A DNA stretch of 64,000 bases from Euphorbia lathyris (taxonomy: Eukaryota > Streptophyta > Magnoliopsida > Malpighiales > Euphorbiaceae): the NCBI RefSeq assembly GCF_963576675.1, contig NC_088912.1, positions 96,749,895-96,813,894 of the forward strand, in the 5' to 3' direction. The number at the start of each line of letters is the position of its first letter. The stretch's first letter is position 1. Both the position numbers and the translations under genes were made by a program. The notes below the pieces were generated by a model. That model had not been told where the DNA came from. It did no database searches and saw only the letters and a list, made by a program, of their open reading frames with translations. Shown here piece after piece: positions 42,692-53,302 of the stretch.

Positions 42692-43905
42692 TATTATAAA
42701 TGATATAATTATACACTTAACATTTGCAAATTGAGTTATACTAACCATATACTCTTTGTAATTTTGAATCTACCACAGGTGTACACTTGTCTTTGATCTG
42801 GTGCATAGCACGATAAAATATTCTTAACTTTTTATTATTATTTTTTTTCCATATTTGTACATGTATTTTTTGATCTATTATTGAGTAAAGATAACATGAC
42901 TCACAATTGCAGTAAAGATAACGAGATTCATGAATGCATGGAGTGATCCGTTGATAATGACTAAAAATTGGTCTAGTTTTCAAATGTTATAAGTAAAATT
43001 GGTCTAACTTGAAAATATTAGGGGTACAACTATACCATTATGACGTTGGGGGTATAATTATATTATTTATAGCGTTATGAGTAAAATTACTATTTACCAT
43101 CTTCATTGAATGTGTTTTTGTGCCTTATAAAAGAAAGGTGAAAACTTGCCCTTATCGGCTTTTAAAAAGTCCAAATTTCTGCCTAATGTATGAAATGAAA
43201 TTTTTTTACCTTCAACATGTTCAAACAAGATCAATTTTACTAATGCATAACAGAAAATTTAAATAACCTAGTTTATTATTATTTGACTTGTTATTCAACT
43301 GTTATATTAAATCTTTCAACCATAAATTATGTTTAAAATATTTATTCTATTAGTAAATAGTTACGAACAACCAACTAAAATGCTAATATTTAAATCTCTC
43401 AAATACAAGTTGATCGCAAGCAAAAAAATACCTAAAATGTTTACTATATTTAATAGAAAATGATTTTGCAATATAGTTTTACCGGATAAAATGCAAAAAT
43501 ATCTCTAACGTTGATAGACAAGAGTAATTTTATCTCTAATTATAAAATGATGTAATTTTATCCATGATGTTAGTAGTTAAAAGCAAATTTACCCTTATCG
43601 TTTAGAAATATGATTACTTTGAAAAAAAACTAATTAAACTGTCTTCACATTCATAAATTTTATTATTTTTATCTACGTTATTTTATCACTAATTGGTAAC
43701 AGCTATATAACCATAAAAAAATTAATTTTTTATTATATTCGGTACAAATTGGACAAAAACAAAAAATAAATAAATAAAAATTCAAATATTTTCTAAAATT
43801 TAAAAGTATTAATCTCCAATTAATTCTATTAAAATATTTTTCACATTATCCCTATTTTTACTAATTACAGATGAGCTTGCCTTTTACTGTCATTCAATCC
43901 CAGCT

Positions 43906-43919
43906 AAACGACGTAGTTT
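43906..43919 (+). promoter_or_regulatory. mTERF-type promoter motif without a gene
   Basis: AAACGACGTAGTTT within unit copy 1. The coding part that follows it elsewhere is missing. Confidence 0.5.
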
Positions 43920-44262
43920 AACTCTCTCTGAATTTTACACAGAATATTGAAAGAGTTTTTGGTGGAATGTTTCTGAATTAGAGAGAGAAAGTTATATAAT
44001 GATGAGAGAGAGTTTTTAACGTTATCATCCTAGATTTGTGGTGCGGTATTAATTTCAATTAAAAAATATTAATGAGAGAGAATAAATGTTAAATTAGTAA
44101 TCTTAAATTGTATTAATTATGTTTGTTAATCTACGTGTAAGACCCTAAAATGACTTATATTATGAGACCAGATGAGTAATATAAAACTAAAAATGGTAAA
44201 AGAAAAATGGTAATAGAAAATACGTTTAAATAGGTATTGATATCTATTATAATAGTAAAGAT

Positions 44263-44484
44263 GAGATATTCGTATCTGCTATACAAAATTATGAATATAA
44301 TAGAAAATCGGTTTAAATACACAAATATTTAGTGAATGAATAGGAAATATTAGATGCACGTATCTGTAATACAAAATTATAAATATAATAGAAAATCAGT
44401 TTAAATACATGAATATTTAGTGAATGAATAAAAAACATTAGATACACGTATCTGTTATATAATACACGTATCTGTTATACAAAA
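44263..44484 (+). repeat. Tandem repeat of about 85 bp, tail of unit 1
   Basis: Blocks containing GAATATAATAGAAAATCGG, AAATATTTAGTGAATGAATA and ACGTATCTGTTATACAAAA follow each other two to three times. The same array occurs at 48536-48790 and 49245-49475. Confidence 0.8.
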
Positions 44485-44485
44485 T

Positions 44486-44674
44486 CATGTGGAAAGGTGT
44501 TTCAACAACTTTATTCGATCAAAGGTTCAAGCTGGCGTTGTTCATCTTCTTCCAATCTACACTGAAAATCAATTAGCAGATTCTTTCACAAAGCCTTTAC
44601 ATGCTCCATTGTTCAAATCATTTTTACGAAGACTTGGATTGATCGATATTCACAACTACCAACTTGACGGGGGG
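44486..44674 (+). pseudogene. copia polyprotein C-terminal remnant
   Basis: The frame gives KVQAGVVHLLPIYTENQLAD followed by SFTKPL, the very end of copia RNase H, and stops just after the LTR start. A polypurine tract (GACGGGGGG) precedes the LTR. Everything upstream of this C-terminal piece is gone. Confidence 0.85.
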
Positions 44675-44762
44675 TGTAAAGTATAATAAATAATTAATTT
44701 ATCTTTTATTTGTAATTTTTTTTTTTTGGTAGAAAAGGAAAAGAAAAACGAACAACAACAAA

Positions 44763-46040
44763 CTACCCAGGAATTAGCCTAGGGAAGCTAACCCCAATCC
44801 TATCTTCTAAGAGAAGATGAGAGATGAAACTAGGGGAAACAGGAAAGGTAGTAACGCCTAACGTCCCTTCATGGCCCGCCACCGCCAAGCGATCAGCAAC
44901 ACGATTCTGCTCTCTAAAAATGTGTCTGAACTCTACGAACTCAAAGGAGGAGCAAAGCCTTATAATAGCTTTGATGAGGTTGCGACTGTTAAGACCCATA
45001 GAATGATTCTCAGAAATCATTTTGATTGCTTCCAAATTATCAGACTCCACAGAGAGCCTCTTAACACCCAGCCTTTTAGCAAGATTGATTCCAGTAAGAA
45101 TAGCCCAGAGCTCCGCAGAAAAGGAAGAACCCAACCCTAAATTCTGGGAGAACCCAGAAAGCCAGACGCCCCTTACATCTCTAAGCACACCTCCAGCCGC
45201 AATCTTACCGTTACTGAGGCAGGAACCATCAGTATTCAGCTTCACAACCCCCTCTCTTGGCCTGCTCCATCCCACGAGATGGACATCACAACACTGAGAG
45301 GCTCTGGCAAGGGACTCTCCTTTGAAACTATCGATAATAGAGAAAAGTTTTTTCGAGAAGAAATCAGCTAAGTTTGTCATAAAAACAGTTTTATCTCCAA
45401 AAATCTCATCGTTTCTCCATTTCCAAACTTGGTGACAGATAATAGCAAAGAAAATGTCACCATGCTCCATGTATGGAAGCAACTTTCCTCTAACACCATC
45501 AGAGAACCAGTCGACCTCAGAATGTGCCATGAAGGAAGAGAAAATATGGTGTGGGAGAATTTTCCTCCAAACCTCTTTACTATTAGAGCAATCTCTAAGA
45601 GCATGGCACAAAGTCTCAACATGGCCTCTGCATCTACTGCAAGCTCCAGAATCAGCCAAGTGCCTTCTGTGCCTATCCGAATTAGTAAGAAGCCTGTCCT
45701 TAACGCCCAGCCACAGAAAACTCCTAATACGGAAAGGAACTTTAAGGGTCCAAATCGACTTCCACACATCCGAGGGAGGATCAGATCTAAAGAGAGAGAA
45801 AGCTTCAAAGGCCGATTTGCAAGAATAAACTCCATTGTTAGTCAGCGCCCAACAGTGCCTATCCAAGTCTTCCTCTTGATTACTCATCTTCACTCCCCGC
45901 ATTCTAAGGAGAGTCTCAAGGCTAAAGAAAGTATCAAACTTTGACCAGATCCAGTCCCCTTCCGAGTCAACCACATCGGCAATCCTCCAGTTGCGTATAT
46001 CACTAGGCGGAGGGGGGGGGGGGGGAAGAACACACCTCAA
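44763..46040 (-). pseudogene. LINE ORF2, zf-RVT and RNase H part
   Basis: After the proline run the frame continues for about 425 codons. It has a zf-RVT-type segment (WKSIWTLKVPFRIRSFLWLG, then CSRCRGHVETLCHALRDC) and a C-terminal RNase H (KLNTDGSCLSNGKIAAGGVL, SAELWAILTGINLAKRLGVK, VESDNLEAIKMI, EQNRVADRLA). The catalytic D, E, D and D positions appear present. It joins the preceding part across the G run in a different phase, so the only break between the two halves is a length change in a homopolymer. Confidence 0.85.
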
Positions 46041-46701
46041 TTAACGGTTTATCCCCAATCCAGTTATCAAACCAGAAACTAATGGACTTACCATTCCCCA
46101 CCTCCAGGCCAACTCCCGAGCAGAACTCATCAAACACAGCACTAAGTCCTTTCCAGAGGAAGGAACAATTAGCAACTCTCTCTTTCGGGCCCCCGAAGAT
46201 TTTATCTTTCCGATACTTACCACAAAGGAGGCGAACCCAAAGAGAGGAGGGGTTTTGCCACATACGCCAAAGGAGTTTCATTAATAAAACTTTATTATTG
46301 TCCTTTGCTTTCCTAATACCCAGACCCCCAGAATCTTTAGGCTGGCAAACCTCACTCCAAGGCACAAGATGGATCTTCCTGCCCTCCACAGCTTCCCCCC
46401 ACAGGAACCTACGGTTAATCTTGTCAAGATCATTAAGCACAGGATCCGGAAGCTTACAAGCCTGCATGATGTGATTGGGAGCAGCACAATTAACAGATTG
46501 AATTAACGTGAGGCGGCCAGCGAGAGACAGAGTCTTGGCTTTCCAAGTGGCACACTTCGAATTAGCTTTATCCAAAGTCTCTTTGAAGGAGCCTTTAGAC
46601 ACACGCTCACTGTGGAGGGGAACGCCCAGATACTTCCCAAGAGAATCAGTAAGAGGAATACCTGAGAGATCACTTAATCTCTTACAGACTCTCTGATTCA
46701 T
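46003..46701 (-). pseudogene. LINE ORF2, RT thumb/zf-RVT part
   Basis: This frame gives GKYLGVPLHSERVSKG, WKAKTLSLAGRLTLIQSV, INRRFLWGEAVEGRKIHLVP and WSEVCQPKDSGGLGIRKAKD, all typical of the region after the RT catalytic core in plant LINE ORF2. It begins at a chance methionine near the truncation point. The frame is lost in a run of proline codons made by a 14-base G run (46012-46025 on the plus strand). Confidence 0.85.
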
Positions 46702-46824
46702 ATTCTTAGAGCATTATCTTTTATTTGTAATTGATAGGATTATATCCGTTATAATCTTACCGTTAGTTAGTTGTCTATATAAGTTAGGGATTGGGTCTAT
46801 TGTTTACTTACTGAATCAATTACA

Positions 46825-48830
46825 AAAACAGCTGGTATAGTTCCACTTTTTTTTATCAAGATAGTATAATTTGATTTATCTTTTCCAAAATAGTTATCGT
46901 CAGTGATGCTAATCAAACATTTTATATCTACTTTTTTTTTAATAAAATGAAAAAAAAAATTAAAATTAAAAATAAAATAAGGGACACATATACTTTCAAT
47001 GTTGATCGCTAACAATAGTTTTACTCCCAATATTATAAATGATATAATTATACACTTAACATTTGCAAATTGAATTATACTAACCATATACTCTTTGTAA
47101 TTTTGAATCTACCACATGTGTACACTTGTCTTTGATCTGGTGCATAACACGATAAAATATTCTTAACTTTTTATTATTTTTTTTTCCATGTTTGTACATG
47201 TATTTTTGATCTATTATTGAGTAAAGATAACATGACACACAATTGCAGTAAAAATAACGAGATTCATGAATGCATGGAGTGATCCGTTGATAATGATTAA
47301 AAATTGGTCTAGTTTTCAAATGTTAGAAGTAAAATTGGTCTAACTTGAAATTATATTACTTATAACGTTATGGGTAAAATTACTATTTGTCATCTTCATT
47401 GGATGTGTTTTTGTACCTTATAAAAGGAAAGGTAAAACTTGCCCTTATCAGCTTTTAGAAAGTCCAAATTTACGTCTAATGTATGAAATGAATTTTTTTT
47501 ACCTTCAACATGTTCAAACAAGATCAATTTTACCAATGCATAACAAAAAATTTAAACAACCTAGTTTATTATTATTTGACTTGTTATTCAACTGTTATAT
47601 TAGATCTTTCAACCATAAATTATGTTTAAAATATTTATTCTGTTAGTAAATAGTTACGAACAACCAACTAAAATGCTAATATTTAAATCTCTCAAATACA
47701 AGTTGATCGCAAAAAAAAAAAACCTAAAATGTTTACTTTATTTAATAGAAAATGATTTTGCGATATAGTTTTACCGAATAAAATGTAAAAATATCTCTAA
47801 CGTTGATAGACAAGAGTAATTTTATCTCTAATTATAAAATGATGTAATTTTATCCATAATGTTTATAGTTAAAAGAAAATTTACCCTTATCATTTAAAAA
47901 TATGATTACTTTGAAAATTAACTTATTAAACTGTCTTCACATTCATAAATTTTATTATTTTTATCTAGGTTATTTTATCACTAATTGGTAACAGCTATAT
48001 AACCATAAAAAAATTAATTTTTTTATTATATTCGGTATAAATTGGACAAAAACAAAAAAAAAATAAAAAATTCAAATATTTTCTAAAACTTAAAAGTATT
48101 AATCTCCAATTAATTCTATTAAAACATTTTTCACATTATCCCTACTTTTACTAATTACAGATGAGCCTGCCTTTTACTGTCATTCAATCCCAGCTAAACG
48201 ACGTAGTTTAACTCTCTCTGAATTTTACATAGAATATTGAAAGAGTTTTTGGTGGAATGTTTCTGAATTAGAGAGAGAAAGTTATATAATGATGAGAGAG
48301 AGTTTTTGACGATATCATCCTAGATTTGTGATGCAGTATTAATTTCAATTAAGAAATATTGATTGGAGAGAATAAATATTAAATTAGTAATCTTAAATTG
48401 TATTAATTATATTTCTTAATCTACGTGTAAGACCCTAAAATGACTTATATTACGAGACCATATGAGTAATATAAAACTAAAAATGGTAAAATAAAAATGG
48501 TAATGGAACAAATAGGTATTGATATCTATTATAATAGTAAAGATTAGATATCCGTATCTGTTATACAAAATTATGAATATAACAAAAAATCGGTTTAAAT
48601 ACACAAATATTTAGTGAATGAATAGGAAAGATTAGATACATGTATCTGTTATATAAAATTATAAATATAATAGAAAATCGGTTTAAATACACGAATATTT
48701 AGTGATTGAATAGGAAAGATTAGATATACGTATCTGTTATATAAAACTATGAATATAATAAAAAATCGGGTTAAATTCATAAATATTTGATGTATGTTTA
48801 TATTGTTAGGAAATGTTAATATTATAAATA
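46825..48830 (+). repeat. Tandemly duplicated unit, copy 2
   Basis: Parallel to 42028-44485 but without the 456-bp MITE. The promoter motif AAACGACGTAGTTT recurs at 48196-48209. Non-coding. Confidence 0.9.
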
Positions 48831-48917
48831 GAAGACGAAAAGTGTTCGGTAAAAATTACAAATCACTTTTAACACAAAAAATCAAAGAAGTTTTTTACTC
48901 TCTTGTAGATCCCAGCA

Positions 48918-49087
48918 AAACGACATAGTTTCACTCACTCTTCTTCAAAATCGGGTTTTGCTTTCTTTGTTCATAGTTTCTGAACTGATGGAAATGGAAT
49001 CGTAGAGGTTTCTCCATCGCTTAGTTCAGTTTCAGTGCTCTCATGTTTCATCTTATCTATAAAAATGCTTCTCCATTCTATAAATCG
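48918..49087 (+). pseudogene. mTERF promoter and first codons, relic D
   Basis: CAGCAAAACGACATAGTTTC (motif at 48918-48931) is followed by TCGGGTTTTGCTTTC and, at 49042, ATGTTTCATCTTATCTATAA with CTTCTCCATTCTATAAATCGG, the equivalent of the intact N-terminus. It then jumps back into the repeat unit. Confidence 0.75.
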
Positions 49088-49500
49088 GTATTAATTATGT
49101 TTCTTAATCTACGTGTAAAACCGTAAAATGACTTGTATTATGAGGCCAGGTGAGTAATATAAAACTAAAAATGGTAAAAGAAAAATGATAATAGAAAATA
49201 CGTTTAAATAGATATTGATATCTATTATAATAGTAAAGATTAGATATTCGTATCTGTTATACAAAATTATGAATATAATATAAAATCAGTTTAAATACAC
49301 AAATATTTAGTGAATGAATAGGAAAGATTAGATGCATGTATCTGTTATACAAAATTATCTCGGTTTAAATACACGAATATTTAGTGAATGAATAGAAAAG
49401 ATTAGATATTCGTATCTGTTATATAAAATTATGAATATAGTAAAAAATCGGGTTAAATACACAATATTTAGTGTATGTTTATTTTTATTTTTAGGAAATG
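49088..49500 (+). repeat. Third copy of the unit tail
   Basis: TTAATTATGTTTCTTAATCT and the following 85-bp-type repeats match 44108-44485 and 48410-48790. Confidence 0.85.
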
Positions 49501-49602
49501 ATAACAGTATAAATAAAAGAGGAAAAGTGTTCGGCAAAAATTACAACCCACTCTTTAACACAAAAATCAAATAAGTTCTTTACTCTGTTGGAGATCCCAG
49601 CA

Positions 49603-50290
49603 AAACGACATAGTTTCAGTCACTCTTCTCTTTACAGGGTTTTGCTTTCTTTGTTCATAGTTTCTGAACTGATGGAATTGGAAGGTTTCTCTCATGTTTC
49701 ATCTTATCTATAAAAATGCTTATCCATTCTACAAATCGGTACAGTGTCATAGCTCTTCACCCATCAATGGTGGTTTCGTTCTCAGTGAGACACTCGTCAA
49801 GTGATGCCGATAATCTACACCCTTTACTCTTTCTTACCTCATAAAAATGTCCAATTCGAAAGGTACCTTGAGATTTATAACTTGTTATATGATCTTTATA
49901 CTATCTCTATAAATCGTGTTATTGTATTCGAAATTGATAGCCTAATAAAACGTGTCTATGTCGAAAGGTACCTTGAGATTTATAACTTGGTGTGGGCAAC
50001 CTGCAGGAATAAATACTGCCTCTCCAACATTTTTCAAAGGTCTAATAAAGATATTACTACTGTCTTCGAGAAGCATCCATTGTGTATGCAATCTTAGACG
50101 ATAAGATAAATTGGGTTTAGATTCTTCGATAATTGTGAATCGCCCTGTGCTACTTTGATATAGCTTGAAGAAGAGACTGATTCCAAGAGGTGCACTTATT
50201 GAATTTCTGTCATCTAAGGGTAACAGAGAAGTGTTTCTTGGAAAAATATGTGAAATGTCATTTGATTAATTTGTATAACCAGAAGTTAAA
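49603..50290 (+). pseudogene. mTERF pseudogene E
   Basis: The promoter motif AAACGACATAGTTT (49603-49616) and TACAGGGTTTTGC are followed by the ATGTTTCATCTTATC start (near 49693), CATCAATGGTGGTTTCGTTC and SFLPHKNVQFER. A large internal deletion and a 29-bp repeat follow, then SNKDITTVFEKHPLCM and, in other frames, SLKKRLIPRGALIEFLSSKG and FLEKYVKCH. Stops and deletions make it non-functional. Confidence 0.8.
49856..49989 (+). repeat. 29-bp direct repeat, two copies
   Basis: A 29-bp sequence beginning TCGAAAGGTACCTTGAGA and ending ATTTATAACTTG occurs at 49856-49884 and 49961-49989, perfectly. It lies inside mTERF pseudogene E. Confidence 0.9.
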
Positions 50291-50563
50291 TCTTTCTGAT
50301 AAAAGATGAAGAATGCCTTAGTTAAGCTGTATTCTCTCTTGTTCAATGTAATAACTAAAATGTAATTTCAATTTTTAAGCTCATCAAGCATCTATGATAG
50401 GGCCATCTAGACTCTCAGCATTTTTTGGTATTTGATATACTTCATGGACCTTGCAGTTGAGTTCAGGGTCGAATTTCTTGGATAATGATTTTTCTTATTG
50501 ATTTTATGATTTTTTTCATTAGATATTTGAGACCCAGCTAATTTGTGTTTCTGGTTCTGCCAG
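50291..50563. other. Spacer with older shared flank
   Basis: Includes a TTTTTTGGTATTTGATATAC and ATGGACCTTGCAGTTGAG flank seen near 7670, 37390 and 63140. No gene. Confidence 0.45.
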
Positions 50564-50650
50564 TGATAACAAGATTCTTAGGATTGTGAAATGGGTTCGT
50601 CATAGGAAGATAACCCTTGGGACCTTGAAAATGATGGCTGAATCAATCTC
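50564..50650 (+). pseudogene. Exon-like segment of unknown origin, copy 3
   Basis: Open stretch KILRIVKWVRHRKITLGTL with KMMAES, following an acceptor-like CTGCCAG and ending at a weak CTCGTAAAT donor-like site. Closest in length and content to 7973-8076. Confidence 0.4.
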
Positions 50651-50932
50651 GTAAATTTTTTGATTTTTGCAAAACTACAGGAGATGGGAAGTTCAGGTCA
50701 GCAAGATGAAGCAAATTTGATATATTTCAGAAAGTGATCGACATTGAATTTGGCATATCAGTGAGTGATGGATTATTATGAACATCATTATTGAATTTGG
50801 AATGTGGCACCTCATTGATATTGATGGATATATCTTTAAGAAGTCATTTTTCAATTTTCAATTTTGTGAAGGAATTCAATTTAATTCTTTTTTCCTAATT
50901 CTCATTGTTTTTTTTTTCGTTGCGGTTCGTAG

Positions 50933-51145
50933 ATGAGCAAACCAACGAGGGATAAAAAGGTTGAGGCTTATAAGAGGTGGAGTTGGTCTGATAAAGGTAT
51001 TACTACAGCCTTCAAGAAGTACCCGCAGTGTATGACATTTTAAGAGGATAATATAATGGCTAAAATGGGCTTTTATGTTAATAAATAAATTGTGCAATGA
51101 GATGTTAGACGAGGCAATGAGTGAAGGGAAACTAAAGTCATGAAG
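50933..51145 (+). pseudogene. mTERF relic
   Basis: MSKPTRDKKVEAYKRWSWSD and KGITTAFKKYPQCMTF correspond to VSKSKRDGKVEVYKRWGWSD and DITIAFKKFPRCM. After a stop the sequence goes on to MGFYVNK, then to EAMSEGKLKS, matching the C-terminal end seen at 61630. Confidence 0.8.
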
Positions 51146-51830
51146 TAGACATTTTCTTCGTTATCAATGGAAGGTGGATGTGCATATGTCTGTTCTGTTA
51201 TTTTGAATTGAGAACTTGTATTTGAATAAAATTTAATCAGAGATTGCTTTCGGGGAAATTGTTTCACCAAATATTGAATTATTCATTCCAATTGATTTGA
51301 TAATTTTTTGTTTAGTTTAGACAAATTGTGTCGAATACTCTTTGAGTTCGAGGAAATAATAGATTTTAGATCGTTACATATTATATGTTTTGAACTGACA
51401 AGTGTTCAATATTATCTATATTTGTTATTTATTTGTTCTTGTCTGTATTCTGCATGCTGTATTTGCATTAGAAGCATATCCGGATTATAACTAATCGAAA
51501 TACTTTCCTCGGGCTGACTTCTTATAGGCATCAGTCAGTCACCACCCAAGTTATGTTTGTCGTGGATTATGGATGCAAGAGAGACTATTAGGAGGGATCA
51601 TGTTGGAGGATCGACAATGGTGCAGATATTCAATGCTGATATGCTAGGCATAGTTTCTTAATTGCGGGTACGCTAAGCATCTTGCATTCGATACAATCTA
51701 TATTAGATATTAGTAATTGAATTCGAATTCGATGATCAAGATTTCAAATGTAACTGAATATTGGAGTATTATAGTATATGCATAAATTTTTAGCTCATTG
51801 TATTCATTTCACTATATCTGGAAAGAGTAA
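51146..51830. other. Spacer without recognised gene
   Basis: AT-rich, no supported feature. Confidence 0.4.
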
Positions 51831-52190
51831 ATGGAGCTGGAACCGAGCTCTAGTTTAGGCAAACTTTCTCCTCTTCTTAACCCCGTGCTGGTTCATTTGG
51901 ACTGCAGTGATGTCAAGCGGGCTGAAGCTCAAGCAATGTGTTTTGGGTTGGAATTTGGAATTGGATACGGGTTTTTAACTGCCGAATCTGATTCCAATGG
52001 CAAGTTAATCAATGGGGTGGTAACTCAGTTGCACATGCTGTATCAAAAATTGCTCTCTCCGTGTTTGAGGAGTTATTGTCATGGAAGATGTTTCCTGATA
52101 ATGTGTCTAATTTGTGTAACTCCTCATTTGAACAAGTTGGAGTAGTCTGTTTGATACATGGCAATCTGCAAATGTTGAAGAATGACATGA
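51831..52190 (+). pseudogene. RNase H-like (RVT_3) relic
   Basis: From ATG 51831 the frame gives VKRAEAQAMCFGLEFGI and FLTAESDSNG. After a frame change it gives NSVAHAVSKIALSVFEELLS and FPDNVSNLC. The pattern of a middle E, an SD and an H followed by a W/P end matches the RNase H-like domains of LINE origin found as RVT_3 in plants. Frame change and short length make it a relic. The end merges into an mTERF-like tail. Confidence 0.6.
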
Positions 52191-53133
52191 AGATTGAAAC
52201 ATTAACATGATGCATTGATATTGATTAAATGATATATTGATATTTAATTTGGTAATAATTAGGGTTTGAATCTGTTCTTCAATGCTTGTATGACGGGCTT
52301 AGTCCCTCTCTTGGGGGTCGATTTATGTGGATATCAATTGTAACCGAATTCAATTTTTCAAATGTTACTGAATATTTTTGGAGTATGATAGTGTCTACAT
52401 AACTTTTTTAACTTTGGTGTATTGTTTTCATTTCACGGTCTATGACTTGACAAGTTCTTTTTTATCGAGTTGTCTTGAGAAGAGTTATAAACATTGTTAT
52501 TGAGTTGAGGCTGAAATTTGGCATATTGGTTGTTACTTTGTACAATGGAATTTCGGTTGATATTTGTGATAGGAGAGGCAAGAGGTTGTGTTATTGAGTA
52601 CCTGTTGATGAAAATAGATTCAACACATACATGATCCATAGCTATAGGAACTGAAATGAGTTCTTCACATGAAGATAAACCTTTTTAATGGGAATTTGGT
52701 AGCTGCAGACCTTGCAAAACTAGATTAATTCCCGAGTTTAATATTCTATGCAAGGGAAACTTAGATCAATTAGATTGCCCTACATTCGTACTATTTCATG
52801 TCATATACAAATGCAACATCAAATTATCTTTTTTTTTTTTTTTTGAGAACATCAAATTATCTCTTGTTTGTCATTGTTGAGTGATGTTCATGTCCAATAA
52901 GATGAACAAGAAAAAGTTTTACTTTGAACTATTTTGTTGCTGTCTTCTTTTGTCATTCAACAACTTATGTACAAAAGAATTTTAAGTTCCAATTTTGTTA
53001 TTTAGGCGCATGCAATTTAATACTTGACATTTTCCAAGTTGCAATTTTATCTCTTTTCAGCAGAATTCTTCGATAACTTTATGGATAATTACTACCAGAT
53101 TTCAGTTCATGCATTAGTTAATTTTATCAACAT
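52191..53133. other. Non-coding DNA before the intact copia element
   Basis: Part of it (53010-53138) corresponds to the flank of the mTERF relic at 3118. No gene supported. Confidence 0.4.
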
Positions 53134-53138
53134 TACAA

Positions 53139-53302
53139 TGTGAGATTGTAATTCTCAGTGAGTTGTTATTGATATGAAATATCGTATTTATACAGAATAC
53201 AGTTCACTCTGTAGTGAACAACTATAGTCAACAACTGAGCCTATATTCTAGGCTAGGGATAAATAACAGAATTGATACAGATAAATAATACATATTCTAA
53301 TA
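53139..53302 (-). repeat. 3' LTR of the young copia element
   Basis: In element orientation it starts TATTAGAATATG and ends CAATCTCACA, so the start is TA instead of the usual TG. The polypurine tract (GACTACGGGGGCG on the minus strand) abuts it. A TATA box (TATAAATA on the minus strand) lies at 53185-53192. The stop codon of the polyprotein lies 6 bp inside this LTR. Confidence 0.9.

Larger units (their letters stand above)
42028..44485 (+). repeat. Tandemly duplicated unit, copy 1
   Basis: Nearly the whole segment recurs at 46825-48830 at high identity, starting GTATAGTTCCACTTTTATC and including GTTTTTGGTGGAATGTTTC and an AAACGACGTAGTTTAACTC promoter motif (43906-43919). It is non-coding. 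It differs mainly by the MITE at 42236-42691. The tail (44108-44485) recurs a third time at 49088. Confidence 0.9.
44699..46732 (-). mobile_element. 5'-truncated plant LINE (L1 type) with 19-bp target duplication
   Basis: The target duplication TTATCTTTTATTTGTAATT occurs at 44699-44717 and 46714-46732. On the minus strand the element ends in a poly(A) tail (T-run 44716-44727). It keeps the end of the RT region, the zf-RVT domain and the RNase H, but not the endonuclease or RT catalytic core, as expected after incomplete reverse transcription. Confidence 0.9.
44675..46824 (+). repeat. copia 3' LTR split by a LINE
   Basis: TGTAAAGTATAATAAATAA begins at 44675. The LTR is interrupted at about 44717 and continues from 46714 to TTACA at 46824. 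Without the LINE it is about 134 bp, like the copy at 41893. Confidence 0.8.

Noticed and set aside
45429..45944. Plus-strand ORFs opposite the LINE
   Set aside because: They are shadows of the LINE ORF2 on the minus strand.
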